NCBI GenBank assembly: GCA_029243485.1
Contig: JAQWRY010000072.1
Span: forward strand, 1-64,000
From: Candidatus Binatia bacterium
GTDB lineage: Bacteria; Desulfobacterota; Binatia; UBA12015
Direction: 5' to 3'
DNA: 64,000 nucleotides
This document shows positions 42,991 to 50,929 of the stretch, in pieces. Under the pieces are notes generated by a model. The model saw nothing but the letters and a program-made list of their open reading frames with translations, did no database searches and was not told the DNA's origin. The translations under genes were made by a program, and so were the position numbers. Positions within the stretch are counted from its first letter, which is position 1. Every line of letters starts with the position of its first letter.

Positions 42991-44004
42991 GTGGCACGAC
43001 AAGTGAACTTTGGCCTTTGGTACGACTTCCGGAACCCTGAGCCGTGGCGGGTGCCGTTCGAGCGCTTCTACGAGCAGACCCTGGAGCAGATCACCTGGGC
43101 GGAGGAGATCGGTTTCGACTCCGTCTGGCTGACGGAACACCACTTCTGCGAGGACGGCTACACGCCGTCGCCGCTGGTCCTGGCGGGAGCGATCGGGAGC
43201 CGGACCAAGCGGATGCGGATCGGCACGAACCTGATGCTGATCACGATCCACAACCCGATTCGGCTCGCTGAAGACGCGGCCACGGTCTCATTGTTGACCG
43301 GTGGGCGCTTCGATCTCGGTGTGGCGATCGGCTACCGGGAGCTCGAGTTCGACGCCTTCGGGCGGAAGCTCATCAATCGCCCGAGTCTGATCGAGGAGGG
43401 GGTCGAGATCGTTCGTCGAGCGTGGCGCGGTGATCCGATCGACTTCCAGGGAAAGCGCTACTCCTTCGGCGATATCCGCGTCACGCCGACTCCGGAGCAC
43501 GCGCCCCGCCTTCTCCTCGGCGGCATGGCGGACGCGCCGATCGAGCGCGCGGCCCGGATCGGCGACGGTTTTCTGTCCACCGGGGGCATCGGGCACGATG
43601 TCTATCTCGAAGGCCTCTCGAAGGCCGGAAAATCACCTACAGACGGCGCGATCTTCGCGGGCAACTGGGCGATCGTCGCGGCGGACCCGGAGCGCGAGGC
43701 CGCGAACGTCGGGGATCACGTGCTCTACCAGATCAACGAGTACGTGAAGTGGGGAGCCTTCGGACCTCCCGGCGAGGTTCCGCAGTTCCCCGATGCCCCC
43801 ACCGCCATCGAGAACGGCCTGTACGAACTCTGGACCGCCGACCAGGCGGTCGAAAACCTCACCGCGATGCTCCGCCAGTACCCGCAGGTGAAAGACGTCC
43901 ACTTCTGGGCCCAATTCCCAGGCGAATCCATCGAATCGGGCTCGGCCCGCATGGAGTACCTGGCCCGGGAAGTGTTGCCGCGAGTCCGGAGGGACGTGCT
44001 CTAA
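42991..44004 (+). CDS. LLM class flavin-dependent oxidoreductase
   Basis: The 337-aa luciferase-like protein has WLTEHHFCEDGYTPSP (EHH), MRIGTNLMLITIHNPIRLAED, GRFDLGVAIGYRELEFDAFG and the common ERAARIGDGF block. GTG 42991 is chosen because GGAG lies just upstream; GTG 43003 is an alternative. Sequence before it reads as intergenic. It is divergent from the aco operon. A broken relative of the same family lies just downstream on the opposite strand at 44027, suggesting an older tandem or reshuffled arrangement. Confidence 0.88.
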   Translation: MARQVNFGLWYDFRNPEPWRVPFERFYEQTLEQITWAEEIGFDSVWLTEHHFCEDGYTPSPLVLAGAIGSRTKRMRIGTNLMLITIHNPIRLAEDAATVSLLTGGRFDLGVAIGYRELEFDAFGRKLINRPSLIEEGVEIVRRAWRGDPIDFQGKRYSFGDIRVTPTPEHAPRLLLGGMADAPIERAARIGDGFLSTGGIGHDVYLEGLSKAGKSPTDGAIFAGNWAIVAADPEREAANVGDHVLYQINEYVKWGAFGPPGEVPQFPDAPTAIENGLYELWTADQAVENLTAMLRQYPQVKDVHFWAQFPGESIESGSARMEYLAREVLPRVRRDVL

Positions 44005-44026
44005 GGCACGACGTCCCCCATAAGTC

Positions 44027-44190
44027 CTACCGGTCGCGAACCGGCGGGATGACTTCTTTGGTGAAGCGCTTCATGGAACTCTTCACCTTTTCGTTTGCGA
44101 GGCGCCTCCCGCAGGAGATCTGCTTTTTGGCCGACATCGCGTTTGAGGGCGGTGATCTTGTCGATCGCGGTTGTCGGGTCGTCTAGGAGG
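44027..44190 (-). pseudogene. C-terminal remnant of an LLM flavoprotein
   Basis: On the minus strand DDPTTAIDKITALKRDVGQ is followed, after a frame change near 44130, by NEKVKSSMKRFTKEVIPPVR and TAG at 44027-44029. This is the usual C-terminus of LLM oxidoreductases (the SMELFAKEVMP-like ending). Nothing resembling the rest of the gene is seen upstream. It fills part of the 322 bp between the genes at 44004 and 44327, where I see no other feature. Confidence 0.6.
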
Positions 44191-44326
44191 ATGATGCTCC
44201 CCGCGGGGGGGGATGTCCCGTGCCAACGCCGCGCCCGGCGCTGCCCCGGGGCACGGGGCTTGCACGTTGGAGGTGCATCGACAACCTTGAGGCCCGCCAT
44301 TCAGCCGACCCACCGAGGGACCAGAC

Positions 44327-44749
44327 ATGAGTGCACTCTCCATCGAAGACAAGCAGACGATCCAGGAGCTTCTCGCACGCTCCGCATGGGCCTACGACGA
44401 GAAGCGTCTCGACGTGATGGAGGCCTGCTTCACGGAAGCGGCTCAGATGCGTCTGCGGATCGCGGGGGGTGATGTCGTGGGGCCTTACGACGGGCGCGTC
44501 GCGGTGCTCGACCTCATTCGCGGGTCGATCGAATCGCAGACCGACCAGCGGCGGCACGTGATTTCGAACGTCTTCTTCGAATCGGAAGAGGGCGACACGG
44601 CGGTGGTCTTGTCGAATCTGACCCTGCTCGCGACCGCGGGCGGAGAGATCTCGGTTCTGTCCGCCGGTCTTTATCGTGACACGGTGGTGCGCGACGGGAA
44701 CGGCTGGAGCTTCCGCGAGCGCTTTCTCTCTCTCGATCGCCCGTACTGA
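44327..44749 (+). CDS. NTF2-like (SnoaL/SCP-type) small protein
   Basis: The 140-aa protein has the NTF2-like helix-sheet pattern: IQELLARSAWAYDEKRLDVM, FTEAAQMRLRIAGGD, RRHVISNVFFESEEGDTAVV, NGWSFRERFLSLDRPY. The family includes ketosteroid-isomerase-like and dioxygenase-beta-like proteins as well as binding proteins, and catalytic residues cannot be assigned. It heads the co-oriented cluster up to 48772 and is 15 bp from the CoA synthetase, so a role with the same substrate is likely. Confidence 0.82.
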   Translation: MSALSIEDKQTIQELLARSAWAYDEKRLDVMEACFTEAAQMRLRIAGGDVVGPYDGRVAVLDLIRGSIESQTDQRRHVISNVFFESEEGDTAVVLSNLTLLATAGGEISVLSAGLYRDTVVRDGNGWSFRERFLSLDRPY

Positions 44750-44764
44750 CGAAGGCGTCGCAAG

Positions 44765-46312
44765 GTGAACGTCGGAACCATCCCCGCGAAGCACGCACGC
44801 CTCCATCCCAACCGCGAGGCCGTGATCGATGCGACGACCGGACGCCGAGTCACGTTCGGTGAGTTGGAGAATCGCGTACGCCGCCTCGGAAACGGGCTGC
44901 GCGGTGCGCTCGGGCTCGCGCCGGGCGATCGCATCGCGATCCTTTCGAAGAACAGCGTCGAGTTCCTCGAGGTGTATTTTGCGGCCGGCCGGCGTGGTCT
45001 GATCTCACAGCCGCTCAACTGGCGACTCGGTGTCGCCGAGATGGCCCGCATCCTCGAAAACGGGGCCCCGCGCGCGATCGTTTTCTCGAGTGAGTTCGAA
45101 GCCGAGGCGACCGAGCTCCGTGCGCTGGTGGCGGTGGAGCACTGGCTCGAGTACGGCGGCGGCGAGAAGAGCTACGAGAGCCTCCTCGATCGCTCGGACG
45201 ACACGGACGAATCGATCGAGGCGGTCGACGCCGATCCGTTCTTCATCCTCTACACCGGGGGGACGACCGGGGAGTCCAAGGGCGCCCTGCACACGCACGG
45301 TAGTGCCACCATGGGCATGCTGAACCAGACCGTCGCGGAGCGTATCGTGCCGCACGACGTCTACATGCTCACCGGGCAGATGTTCCACATCCCGATGGTG
45401 CTCGCGATGAACTATCTCGCGCACGGGTGTCCCCTGGTCCTCATGAACTTCGACGCGCGCCTGGCGCTCGAACTGATCCAGCGAGAGCGGGTGTCGGCCT
45501 TCCTCGGCATCACGACGATGTTGAACTGGATGATGGCCGAGTCGGGATTTTCGGGCTTCGACTTGTCGAGCCTCCGCAACATTCAGTACGGCGGCGGCCC
45601 TATGCCGCCCAATGTCGTTCAGGCGGTACTCGAGTCGTTCCCGTGCGAGGTGATCCAGGGGTACGGGCAGACGGAGGGGGCGACGATGACCTTCCTGTCT
45701 CAAGAAGATCATCGCGATGCTCTCCAAGGCGTGCACGCCGAACGGCTTCACTCCTGCGGTCGCGAGGGCTTCGTGACCGAGATACGGGTCGCGGATTCCG
45801 ACGGCCACACGACTCCGCGCGACGGTACGACGACCGGTGAGATCCTGGTGCGTTCGCCCGCGAACATGCGCGAGTACTGGCAGAAGCCGGAGCTCACCGC
45901 GGAGACGCTTCGCGACGGTTGGATGTGGACCGGTGACATCGCCACCTGGGACGCCGAGAGCTACGTCTACATCGTCGACCGAGCGAAGGACATGATCATC
46001 ACCGGCGGAGAGAACGTCTACTCGGTTCAGGTCGAGGCTGCGATTCACAAGCATCCCGCTGTCCTGGAAGCCGCGGTGATCGGTGTACCCGACGACGAAT
46101 GGGGCGAGTCGGTGAAGGCGGTGGTCGTTCTGAAGCCGGGCCAGGAGGCCTCCGCGAAGGAGATCATCGACACCGCGCGAACCCACTTGGCCTCGTATCA
46201 AAAGCCGCGCTCGGTCGATTTCGTCGAGGCACTCCCGAAGGCTCCCACCGGAAAGATCTTGAAGCGGCAGCTGCGGGAACCGTACTGGAAGAATCGGGAA
46301 CGAAGCGTATGA
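44765..46312 (+). CDS. AMP-dependent acyl-CoA synthetase (class I adenylate-forming)
   Basis: The 515-aa enzyme activates a carboxylic acid to its CoA thioester with ATP. Visible motifs are FFILYTGGTTGESKGALHTH (AMP/P-loop, about 159-178), QGYGQTEGATMT, GWMWTGDIATWD, IVDRAKDMIITGGENVYS and the C-terminal catalytic Lys in PTGKILKRQLR. It starts at GTG 44765. Its stop overlaps the ATG of the first hot-dog gene (ATGA), so it is translationally coupled with the hydratase module. It should supply the CoA substrate for genes 46309-48772. Confidence 0.93.
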   Translation: MNVGTIPAKHARLHPNREAVIDATTGRRVTFGELENRVRRLGNGLRGALGLAPGDRIAILSKNSVEFLEVYFAAGRRGLISQPLNWRLGVAEMARILENGAPRAIVFSSEFEAEATELRALVAVEHWLEYGGGEKSYESLLDRSDDTDESIEAVDADPFFILYTGGTTGESKGALHTHGSATMGMLNQTVAERIVPHDVYMLTGQMFHIPMVLAMNYLAHGCPLVLMNFDARLALELIQRERVSAFLGITTMLNWMMAESGFSGFDLSSLRNIQYGGGPMPPNVVQAVLESFPCEVIQGYGQTEGATMTFLSQEDHRDALQGVHAERLHSCGREGFVTEIRVADSDGHTTPRDGTTTGEILVRSPANMREYWQKPELTAETLRDGWMWTGDIATWDAESYVYIVDRAKDMIITGGENVYSVQVEAAIHKHPAVLEAAVIGVPDDEWGESVKAVVVLKPGQEASAKEIIDTARTHLASYQKPRSVDFVEALPKAPTGKILKRQLREPYWKNRERSV

Positions 46313-46761
46313 GTCGCCTCACATCGGAAATGCTGTCGCACGTCGGTCGCTCGCGCGTGCCGGTGATGGAGCTCGCGACGCGCCGGGAGATCCGCAAGTA
46401 CTCGATCGCCACTCGCCAGAAGCTGCCGAAGTATCTCGAAGGTGTCGAGGCGCCACCCCTCTTCTACGTGGCGCTGTTCTGGGACGTGGTGTCGCTCGAT
46501 CGGATGACCCCGGACGGCATCACCGTCGATCCGCTCCTGCCCGAGCTACCCTTCCCGCGCGTGATGGCCGGTGGGATCAAGACGCAGTACTCCCAGCCGA
46601 TTCGTTGCGGCGACTATCTCGTTGCGAAGCGCACCCTCACCGATCTCTACGAGAAGGAAGGGAAGTCCGGTCCCCTCTGCTTCTACGAGGTCACCCTCGA
46701 CGTGAAGACCGACACCGGCGCGCCGGTCCTGGTGGAGAAGACGACGCGCATTCTGCGCTGA
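46309..46761 (+). CDS. FAS1-like/MaoC N-terminal hot-dog subunit
   Basis: The 150-aa protein has the N-terminal MaoC-like dehydratase signature (REIRKYSIATRQKLPKYL, APPLFYVALFWDV) and hot-dog beta strands (GIKTQYSQPIRCGDYLVAK). This half usually lacks the catalytic Asp/His pair and forms a heterodimer with a catalytic MaoC half, as in ChsH1/ChsH2-type enoyl-CoA hydratases. ATG 46309 overlaps the synthetase stop; a longer frame upstream is shadow. The catalytic partner is probably the product of 46772. Confidence 0.85.
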   Translation: MSRLTSEMLSHVGRSRVPVMELATRREIRKYSIATRQKLPKYLEGVEAPPLFYVALFWDVVSLDRMTPDGITVDPLLPELPFPRVMAGGIKTQYSQPIRCGDYLVAKRTLTDLYEKEGKSGPLCFYEVTLDVKTDTGAPVLVEKTTRILR

Positions 46762-46771
46762 GCGGCGAATC

Positions 46772-47182
46772 ATGGCGAGAATCGAAACCATCCGCGTCGG
46801 CGACGCGCTTCCCGAGACGAGTCACTCCCCGACCATCGTCGATCTCTTTTTCTACAATGCCGCGATCTGGAACGGTCACCGAATTCACTTCGACGAAAAA
46901 TACGCGACCGAGGAAGAGAACTACGAAGGCCTCGTCATTCAGGGGCCCCTTCAGGGCGACTGGATGAGCCAGTGCTTGATGGAGTGGCTGGGCGAAGACG
47001 GCGCGCTCGTGGAGTTCGAGTATAGCAACCGTCAGGCGGCGTACCTTGGTGAGACGTTGCAGGTCGGCGGGAAGGTGACCTCCGTGGACGGGGCGTCGGG
47101 CGAAGTCGCCTTAGAGCTGCACGTGCGAAACGAGGCCGGTGACGTGATTGCACCGGGCGCCGCCCGCGTCCGGATCGGCTGA
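46772..47182 (+). CDS. MaoC-family acyl-CoA hydratase subunit
   Basis: The 136-aa hot-dog protein carries the R-hydratase-type core YNAAIWNGHRIHFDEKYA (with N-x-H and D near the active site) and VIQGPLQGDWM, as expected of MaoC dehydratases acting on enoyl-CoA esters. It follows the non-catalytic hot-dog gene by 10 bp and precedes the thiolase by 4 bp. Together with 46309 it should hydrate a trans-enoyl-CoA before retro-aldol cleavage. Confidence 0.88.
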   Translation: MARIETIRVGDALPETSHSPTIVDLFFYNAAIWNGHRIHFDEKYATEEENYEGLVIQGPLQGDWMSQCLMEWLGEDGALVEFEYSNRQAAYLGETLQVGGKVTSVDGASGEVALELHVRNEAGDVIAPGAARVRIG

Positions 47183-47186
47183 GCGG

Positions 47187-48365
47187 ATGAGTCGCTCAGG
47201 GAGCCTCCGCGGTGCCGTCGCGATCGTCGGCATCGGCGACACGGAACTCGGCAAGCTCCCCGGACGCGGGGCGACGGACCTCACTATCGATGCGGCCGCA
47301 CGCGCTCTGCGCGACGCGGGCATCGACAAGGCCCAGGTCGACGGCCTCATTACGTCGAACTCGATGGTCGAGCCGCACATGTACCACGCGGAAATGGTCG
47401 CGCAGACGATGCAGATCTTCCCGCGCTACTGCATGACGCTCGCCGCCGGTGGTGCGACGAGCTTCGCGGCGATTCATCACGCCGCCTCCGCAATCGCGAC
47501 GGGGATTTGCGAGACGGTCCTGATCAGTTCCGCCGACAACCTGCGCACCGGCCTCACCCGCGAGCAGGCGATGGCGCAGCAGTCCTCGACTGGCCATCCG
47601 CAGTTCGAGGCGCCTTACGGTGCGCCGGTTCCGGCGTCCTACGCGTTCCTCGCGCACGCGCACATGCATGAGTTCGGAACGACGCCGGAGCAACTCGCCG
47701 CCGTCGCGGTGACGACGCGGCATCACGCCTCGCTCAACCCGACGGCGGAGAAACGCGACCGGATCGAGATCCGCGATGTCCTCGAATCACGAATGATCGC
47801 CGACCCCCTGCACTTGCTCGACTGTTCGCTCGTTTCGGACGGCGGCTCCGCGGTCATCGTCACGAGCGCAGCGCGCGCGCGTGACTACCCCCACGCTCCG
47901 GTCTACTTGCTGGGTGCGGGGGAGGGGCATTCGCACGAACACGTCTCGGCCGCGCACAGCCTGGTGACGTCGGCTGCTCGGGAATCCGGCGAGCGCGCCT
48001 ACACGATGGCAGGCCTCACCCCGAAGGACGTGGACTTCGCGCAGCTGTACGATTGCTTCACTCCGGTCGTCTTGATCGAGCTCGAAGACCTGGGCTTCTG
48101 CGCCAAGGGGGACGGGGGTCCTTTCGTCGAGGCGGGGCACACCGCGCTCGGCGGACGTCTTCCGACGAATACGCATGGGGGGCTCCTCTCGCACAGCCAC
48201 CCCGGAAACCCGGGCTCCATGTTTGCGCTCACCGAAGCCGTGACGCAGCTCCGCGGTGCCGCGGGTGAACGACAGGTGGAGAACGCGGAGATCGGTTTGG
48301 TGCACGCGCAGGGCGGGATCCTCTCCAGCCACTGCACTCTCCTTCTCGGAAAGGACCCATCGTGA
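47187..48365 (+). CDS. Thiolase-superfamily lipid-transfer-type protein, probably aldolase (Ltp2-like)
   Basis: The 392-aa protein is of the thiolase-like lipid-transfer group: GAVAIVGIGDTELGKLPGRG at the start, LAAGGATSFAAIHHAASAI in the centre, DCFTPVVLIELEDLGF and NTHGGLLSHSHPGNPG near the end. Where condensing thiolases have the nucleophilic Cys in a C-x-S-G motif, this reads GGATS, so it cannot form a standard acyl-enzyme. Such proteins pair with DUF35 partners as retro-aldolases in steroid side-chain degradation (Ltp2 with ChsH2-DUF35). The DUF35 gene indeed overlaps its stop by 4 bp. ATG 47187 is chosen over an in-frame upstream start inside the MaoC gene. Confidence 0.88.
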   Translation: MSRSGSLRGAVAIVGIGDTELGKLPGRGATDLTIDAAARALRDAGIDKAQVDGLITSNSMVEPHMYHAEMVAQTMQIFPRYCMTLAAGGATSFAAIHHAASAIATGICETVLISSADNLRTGLTREQAMAQQSSTGHPQFEAPYGAPVPASYAFLAHAHMHEFGTTPEQLAAVAVTTRHHASLNPTAEKRDRIEIRDVLESRMIADPLHLLDCSLVSDGGSAVIVTSAARARDYPHAPVYLLGAGEGHSHEHVSAAHSLVTSAARESGERAYTMAGLTPKDVDFAQLYDCFTPVVLIELEDLGFCAKGDGGPFVEAGHTALGGRLPTNTHGGLLSHSHPGNPGSMFALTEAVTQLRGAAGERQVENAEIGLVHAQGGILSSHCTLLLGKDPS

Positions 48366-48772
48366 GCGCGGACGCCCCCAAGCCGGCGCCGCGACCGACT
48401 CCGGAGACGGAGGCCTATTGGGAGGGATGTCGCGCGGGCGAGATTCGCCTACAGCGCTGCGGGGAGTGTGCCCAGGTGCAGTTTCCGCCGCGTCGGTTCT
48501 GCTCGGGTTGTCTCGGGGTCTCCCTCACGTGGGAGCCGGCGTCGGGTCGCGGAAAAGTTCGTAGCTACAGCGTGGTCCGCCATCCGATCTCGCCGGCGTT
48601 CGCGAGCGACGTACCGTACGTGGTCGCGCTGATCGAGTTGGACGAAGGTCCGACGATGATGGCGGGTGTGAGGGGTTGTGCGATCGACGACGTGTCGATC
48701 GGGTTGCCTGTTGCGGTCGAATTCGAAGAACGTAGTGAGGCGATTCACCTTCCGTACTTCCATCCGCGTTGA
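48362..48772 (+). CDS. DUF35 OB-fold, zinc-ribbon protein (partner of thiolase-like aldolase)
   Basis: The 136-aa protein has a rubredoxin-like zinc ribbon (CGECAQVQF and FCSGCLG, two CxxC pairs, about 33-51) and a C-terminal OB-fold (GRGKVRSYSVVRHPIS, VALIELDEGPTMMAGV). DUF35 proteins bind CoA esters and activate non-condensing thiolase-like aldolases. GTG 48362 overlaps the thiolase stop, implying stoichiometric synthesis with it. It is the last gene of the cluster that begins at 44327. Confidence 0.9.
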   Translation: MSADAPKPAPRPTPETEAYWEGCRAGEIRLQRCGECAQVQFPPRRFCSGCLGVSLTWEPASGRGKVRSYSVVRHPISPAFASDVPYVVALIELDEGPTMMAGVRGCAIDDVSIGLPVAVEFEERSEAIHLPYFHPR

Positions 48773-48781
48773 GCGGCGGCT

Positions 48782-48930
48782 TCACGTCTCGAGCAAGAAG
48801 CGACCGCTCACGATCGCGCCTCCGGCGCCGAGGAACGCACCCTCGACCACGTTCCACTCGCCGACGATCAGACGCTGCACCCTTACGAGATCATCTCTGT
48901 CCTGAATCGAACCGCTCCGTGAATGCTCGA
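48782..48930 (-). pseudogene. Possible C-terminal gene remnant
   Basis: A minus-strand frame of under 50 codons ending at TGA 48782-48784 encodes a compact protein-like stretch (DLVRVQRLIVGEWNVVEG, FLGAGGAIVSGRFLLET), which does not look random. It is preceded by an in-frame TAG. I cannot name its family. It could be the end of a deleted gene. The remaining bases up to 49034 hold nothing I recognise. Confidence 0.3.
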
Positions 48931-49034
48931 GTACCGGCTCCTACAGGAGCGTCGTGTTCTCGTCTCGATCGGTCTCGTGGCCTCGGAGTGCCTTTCGTAG
49001 TAGGGCGTGCCTCGCCCGGAGCTCAGAGCGAGAA

Positions 49035-50504
49035 TCAGCTACATTCGAGGTCGAGCTGGTTCCCGTTGTGGTCGGACGGCCAGCACATCGCGAGGGGCAG
49101 CGGGCCGCACGCTTCGAACGGATTGGCCTGATCGGCCCACATGGTGGTGGCGACGCCGTCCCCATCGGAGTCGGTCGGCGAATCGACGGAACAGGTGGCG
49201 GATTGGGGTGGAATGCGGAAGATGAAGTCGATCCGCTCGTCGCTCGTCACGGCGGGCGATTCCAGATCGACCAGCGAGCTGTTTCGATTGGATCCGCAGC
49301 CGATTCCGGTGACGAGATCGCAGGTCGCTCCGGCTTCGACCCAAGTGTCGATCCAGCCGCGATCGGTCATCTGGAGGTACTCGAACTCGCCGGGCTCGGC
49401 GTTGAAGTCTCCGGTGATGAGCGCCGACGTCGGGACGTCGTGCCGGGCCTCGACGAACGCGGCGAGTTGCACCGACTGGCATTCCCGGACGGTCGCCGCG
49501 CCGGCGTTCACGCATTCGGTCGGGCAGGTGCCTCCGCAGGGGCCGGTGGCGTCGTCCGCGCTCGATGCGAGGTGGGTCGTGAAGACGTCGATCGGTCCGG
49601 TCGTATGGTCGATGCGGGTATAAAGGACGTTCCGGAAGCCGGGGAACAAGCCGATCACTTCGGAGATTCCGATGGGGTAGCGGCTGAGAGTGATGGCATC
49701 ATCCACGTTGTTGAACGTGCCCACGGCCATTTCGTAGGTGAACGGGCACGCTGTCCCGAGCTGCGCCTGGATCAGCGGAACCATCGGCGTCCAGATCTCC
49801 TGCAGAGTCACGACGTCGGGGCATCCGGTCCCGGAGATCCAGTCGTACAGCAGGTCGACCCGGTCGGATTGTCGGCAGTTGAGCGGTGTGCAGAAGAGGC
49901 CGTGGAGGAGATTCAAGTTGACGACGGTGATGTCGTTCTTCTCGGCACACCCGGCGGGCGCCGGTGCGGCCTTTGCGAGGACGCGGCCGGACTCGTTTCG
50001 CTTCACGGTGCCGCCGAAGCTCGCGCAGTACCGCACGCCGTCGATCTCGAGGCGTACGGACACCGGAAGGCGCTGCGCGTTCGCGGCGAGATCGCACGGC
50101 CAACTCTCTCCCTTCGCCGAGATCGTAATGCGTCCGTCCCGAATCAGGACTTTGCGCACGCCGCCGGGCTGGGCCGCGACCGGGCGATACTTCCAACCGG
50201 TGACGGGACCGCTGCCCCCGAGCGGCTGCCATCCCGCGGGGTCGAGTTCGATTTCCGCGTAACAGTGCCCGGTCTCGGCGCCGCCGGATACGACGATTCG
50301 TGAGCCCAGTGAGGGGTCGGCGAACGGAGCGCTGATCGCATCGTCCTTGAGGACGACGCTAAGCTTCCGCGCCTTGGCGTTCGTCGCCGACGCCTTCAAC
50401 CTAAGCTTCTGGCCGGCGACGGGGACGTCGACGGCGGTTGCCTGAGGCGGCAGAGCGAGCAGGATTCCGAGTGCCAGCGCGGGGGGCCCCATCCAGGATG
50501 TCAT
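49035..50504 (-). CDS. Exported endonuclease/exonuclease/phosphatase-family protein
   Basis: The 489-aa protein has a signal peptide (LALGILLALPPQATA), an N-terminal beta-rich domain of about 170 residues and a DNase-I-like domain. The latter shows NLNLLHG (first metal Asn), VVTLQEIW (Glu), VFTTHLASSA, ITGDFNAEPG (Asp/Asn) and WPSDHNG (the C-terminal Asp-His). It may cleave nucleic acids, phosphoinositides or sphingomyelin outside the cell; several Cys pairs in the catalytic domain fit periplasmic or secreted folding. It is not linked to a neighbouring operon. Confidence 0.85.
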   Translation of the reverse strand: MTSWMGPPALALGILLALPPQATAVDVPVAGQKLRLKASATNAKARKLSVVLKDDAISAPFADPSLGSRIVVSGGAETGHCYAEIELDPAGWQPLGGSGPVTGWKYRPVAAQPGGVRKVLIRDGRITISAKGESWPCDLAANAQRLPVSVRLEIDGVRYCASFGGTVKRNESGRVLAKAAPAPAGCAEKNDITVVNLNLLHGLFCTPLNCRQSDRVDLLYDWISGTGCPDVVTLQEIWTPMVPLIQAQLGTACPFTYEMAVGTFNNVDDAITLSRYPIGISEVIGLFPGFRNVLYTRIDHTTGPIDVFTTHLASSADDATGPCGGTCPTECVNAGAATVRECQSVQLAAFVEARHDVPTSALITGDFNAEPGEFEYLQMTDRGWIDTWVEAGATCDLVTGIGCGSNRNSSLVDLESPAVTSDERIDFIFRIPPQSATCSVDSPTDSDGDGVATTMWADQANPFEACGPLPLAMCWPSDHNGNQLDLECS

Positions 50505-50600
50505 GGCGGCATTCTCTCACTCCCCGGGCTCGGTTTGTCAACGTCAAACGGCCGACCTCGCGCGGCTTGTAATTCGGTGTCGCATCGGGGAAGGACCCCC

Positions 50601-50908
50601 ATGCGCGCAGCCGAGATCAACGAGTACGGTGAGCCGGATGTCTGCCGCCTTACAACCGAGCGGCCTGACCCGCGACATCGCGGGCGAGGTCGTCGCGTTG
50701 GGCGAGAGCCGCTCGGCCCTCGGGAGCTACGCGTGGCCGGTCGCGCAGCCGACTGGTGAAGGCATGGCGGAGATTGCGCAATTGGCGGCGGCTGGGAAGA
50801 TCCGACCGCAGGTCACCGATACGTATCCCCTGGGTCGGGTCGCCGAGGCGCATGCACGTCTCGAGGCCGGGCACATCCCCGGGGAAGATCGTTTTGACGC
50901 TCGACTAG
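50601..50908 (+). pseudogene. Quinone oxidoreductase (medium-chain dehydrogenase) remnant
   Basis: The N-terminus MRAAEINEYGEPDVCRL from ATG 50601 is that of a quinone oxidoreductase. The frame is lost near 50645, where a neighbouring frame gives GLTRDIAGEVVALGE. The C-terminal segment (EIAQLAAAGKIRPQVTD, PLGRVAEAHARLEAGHIPG) then follows with the cofactor-binding centre missing. A last frameshift near 50880 is needed to reach the family ending GKIVLTLD and TAG (50906-50908). It thus combines a central deletion of about 150-200 codons with two frameshifts. It lies directly upstream of an SDR gene, as does the remnant at 12241. Confidence 0.7.
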
Positions 50909-50929
50909 GGCGACGAGGAGAGGGTTTCA

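Noticed and set aside
44001-44300. 99-codon minus-strand frame as a complete gene
   Set aside because: Only its middle resembles the LLM C-terminus and the true ending is in another frame, so it is a remnant.
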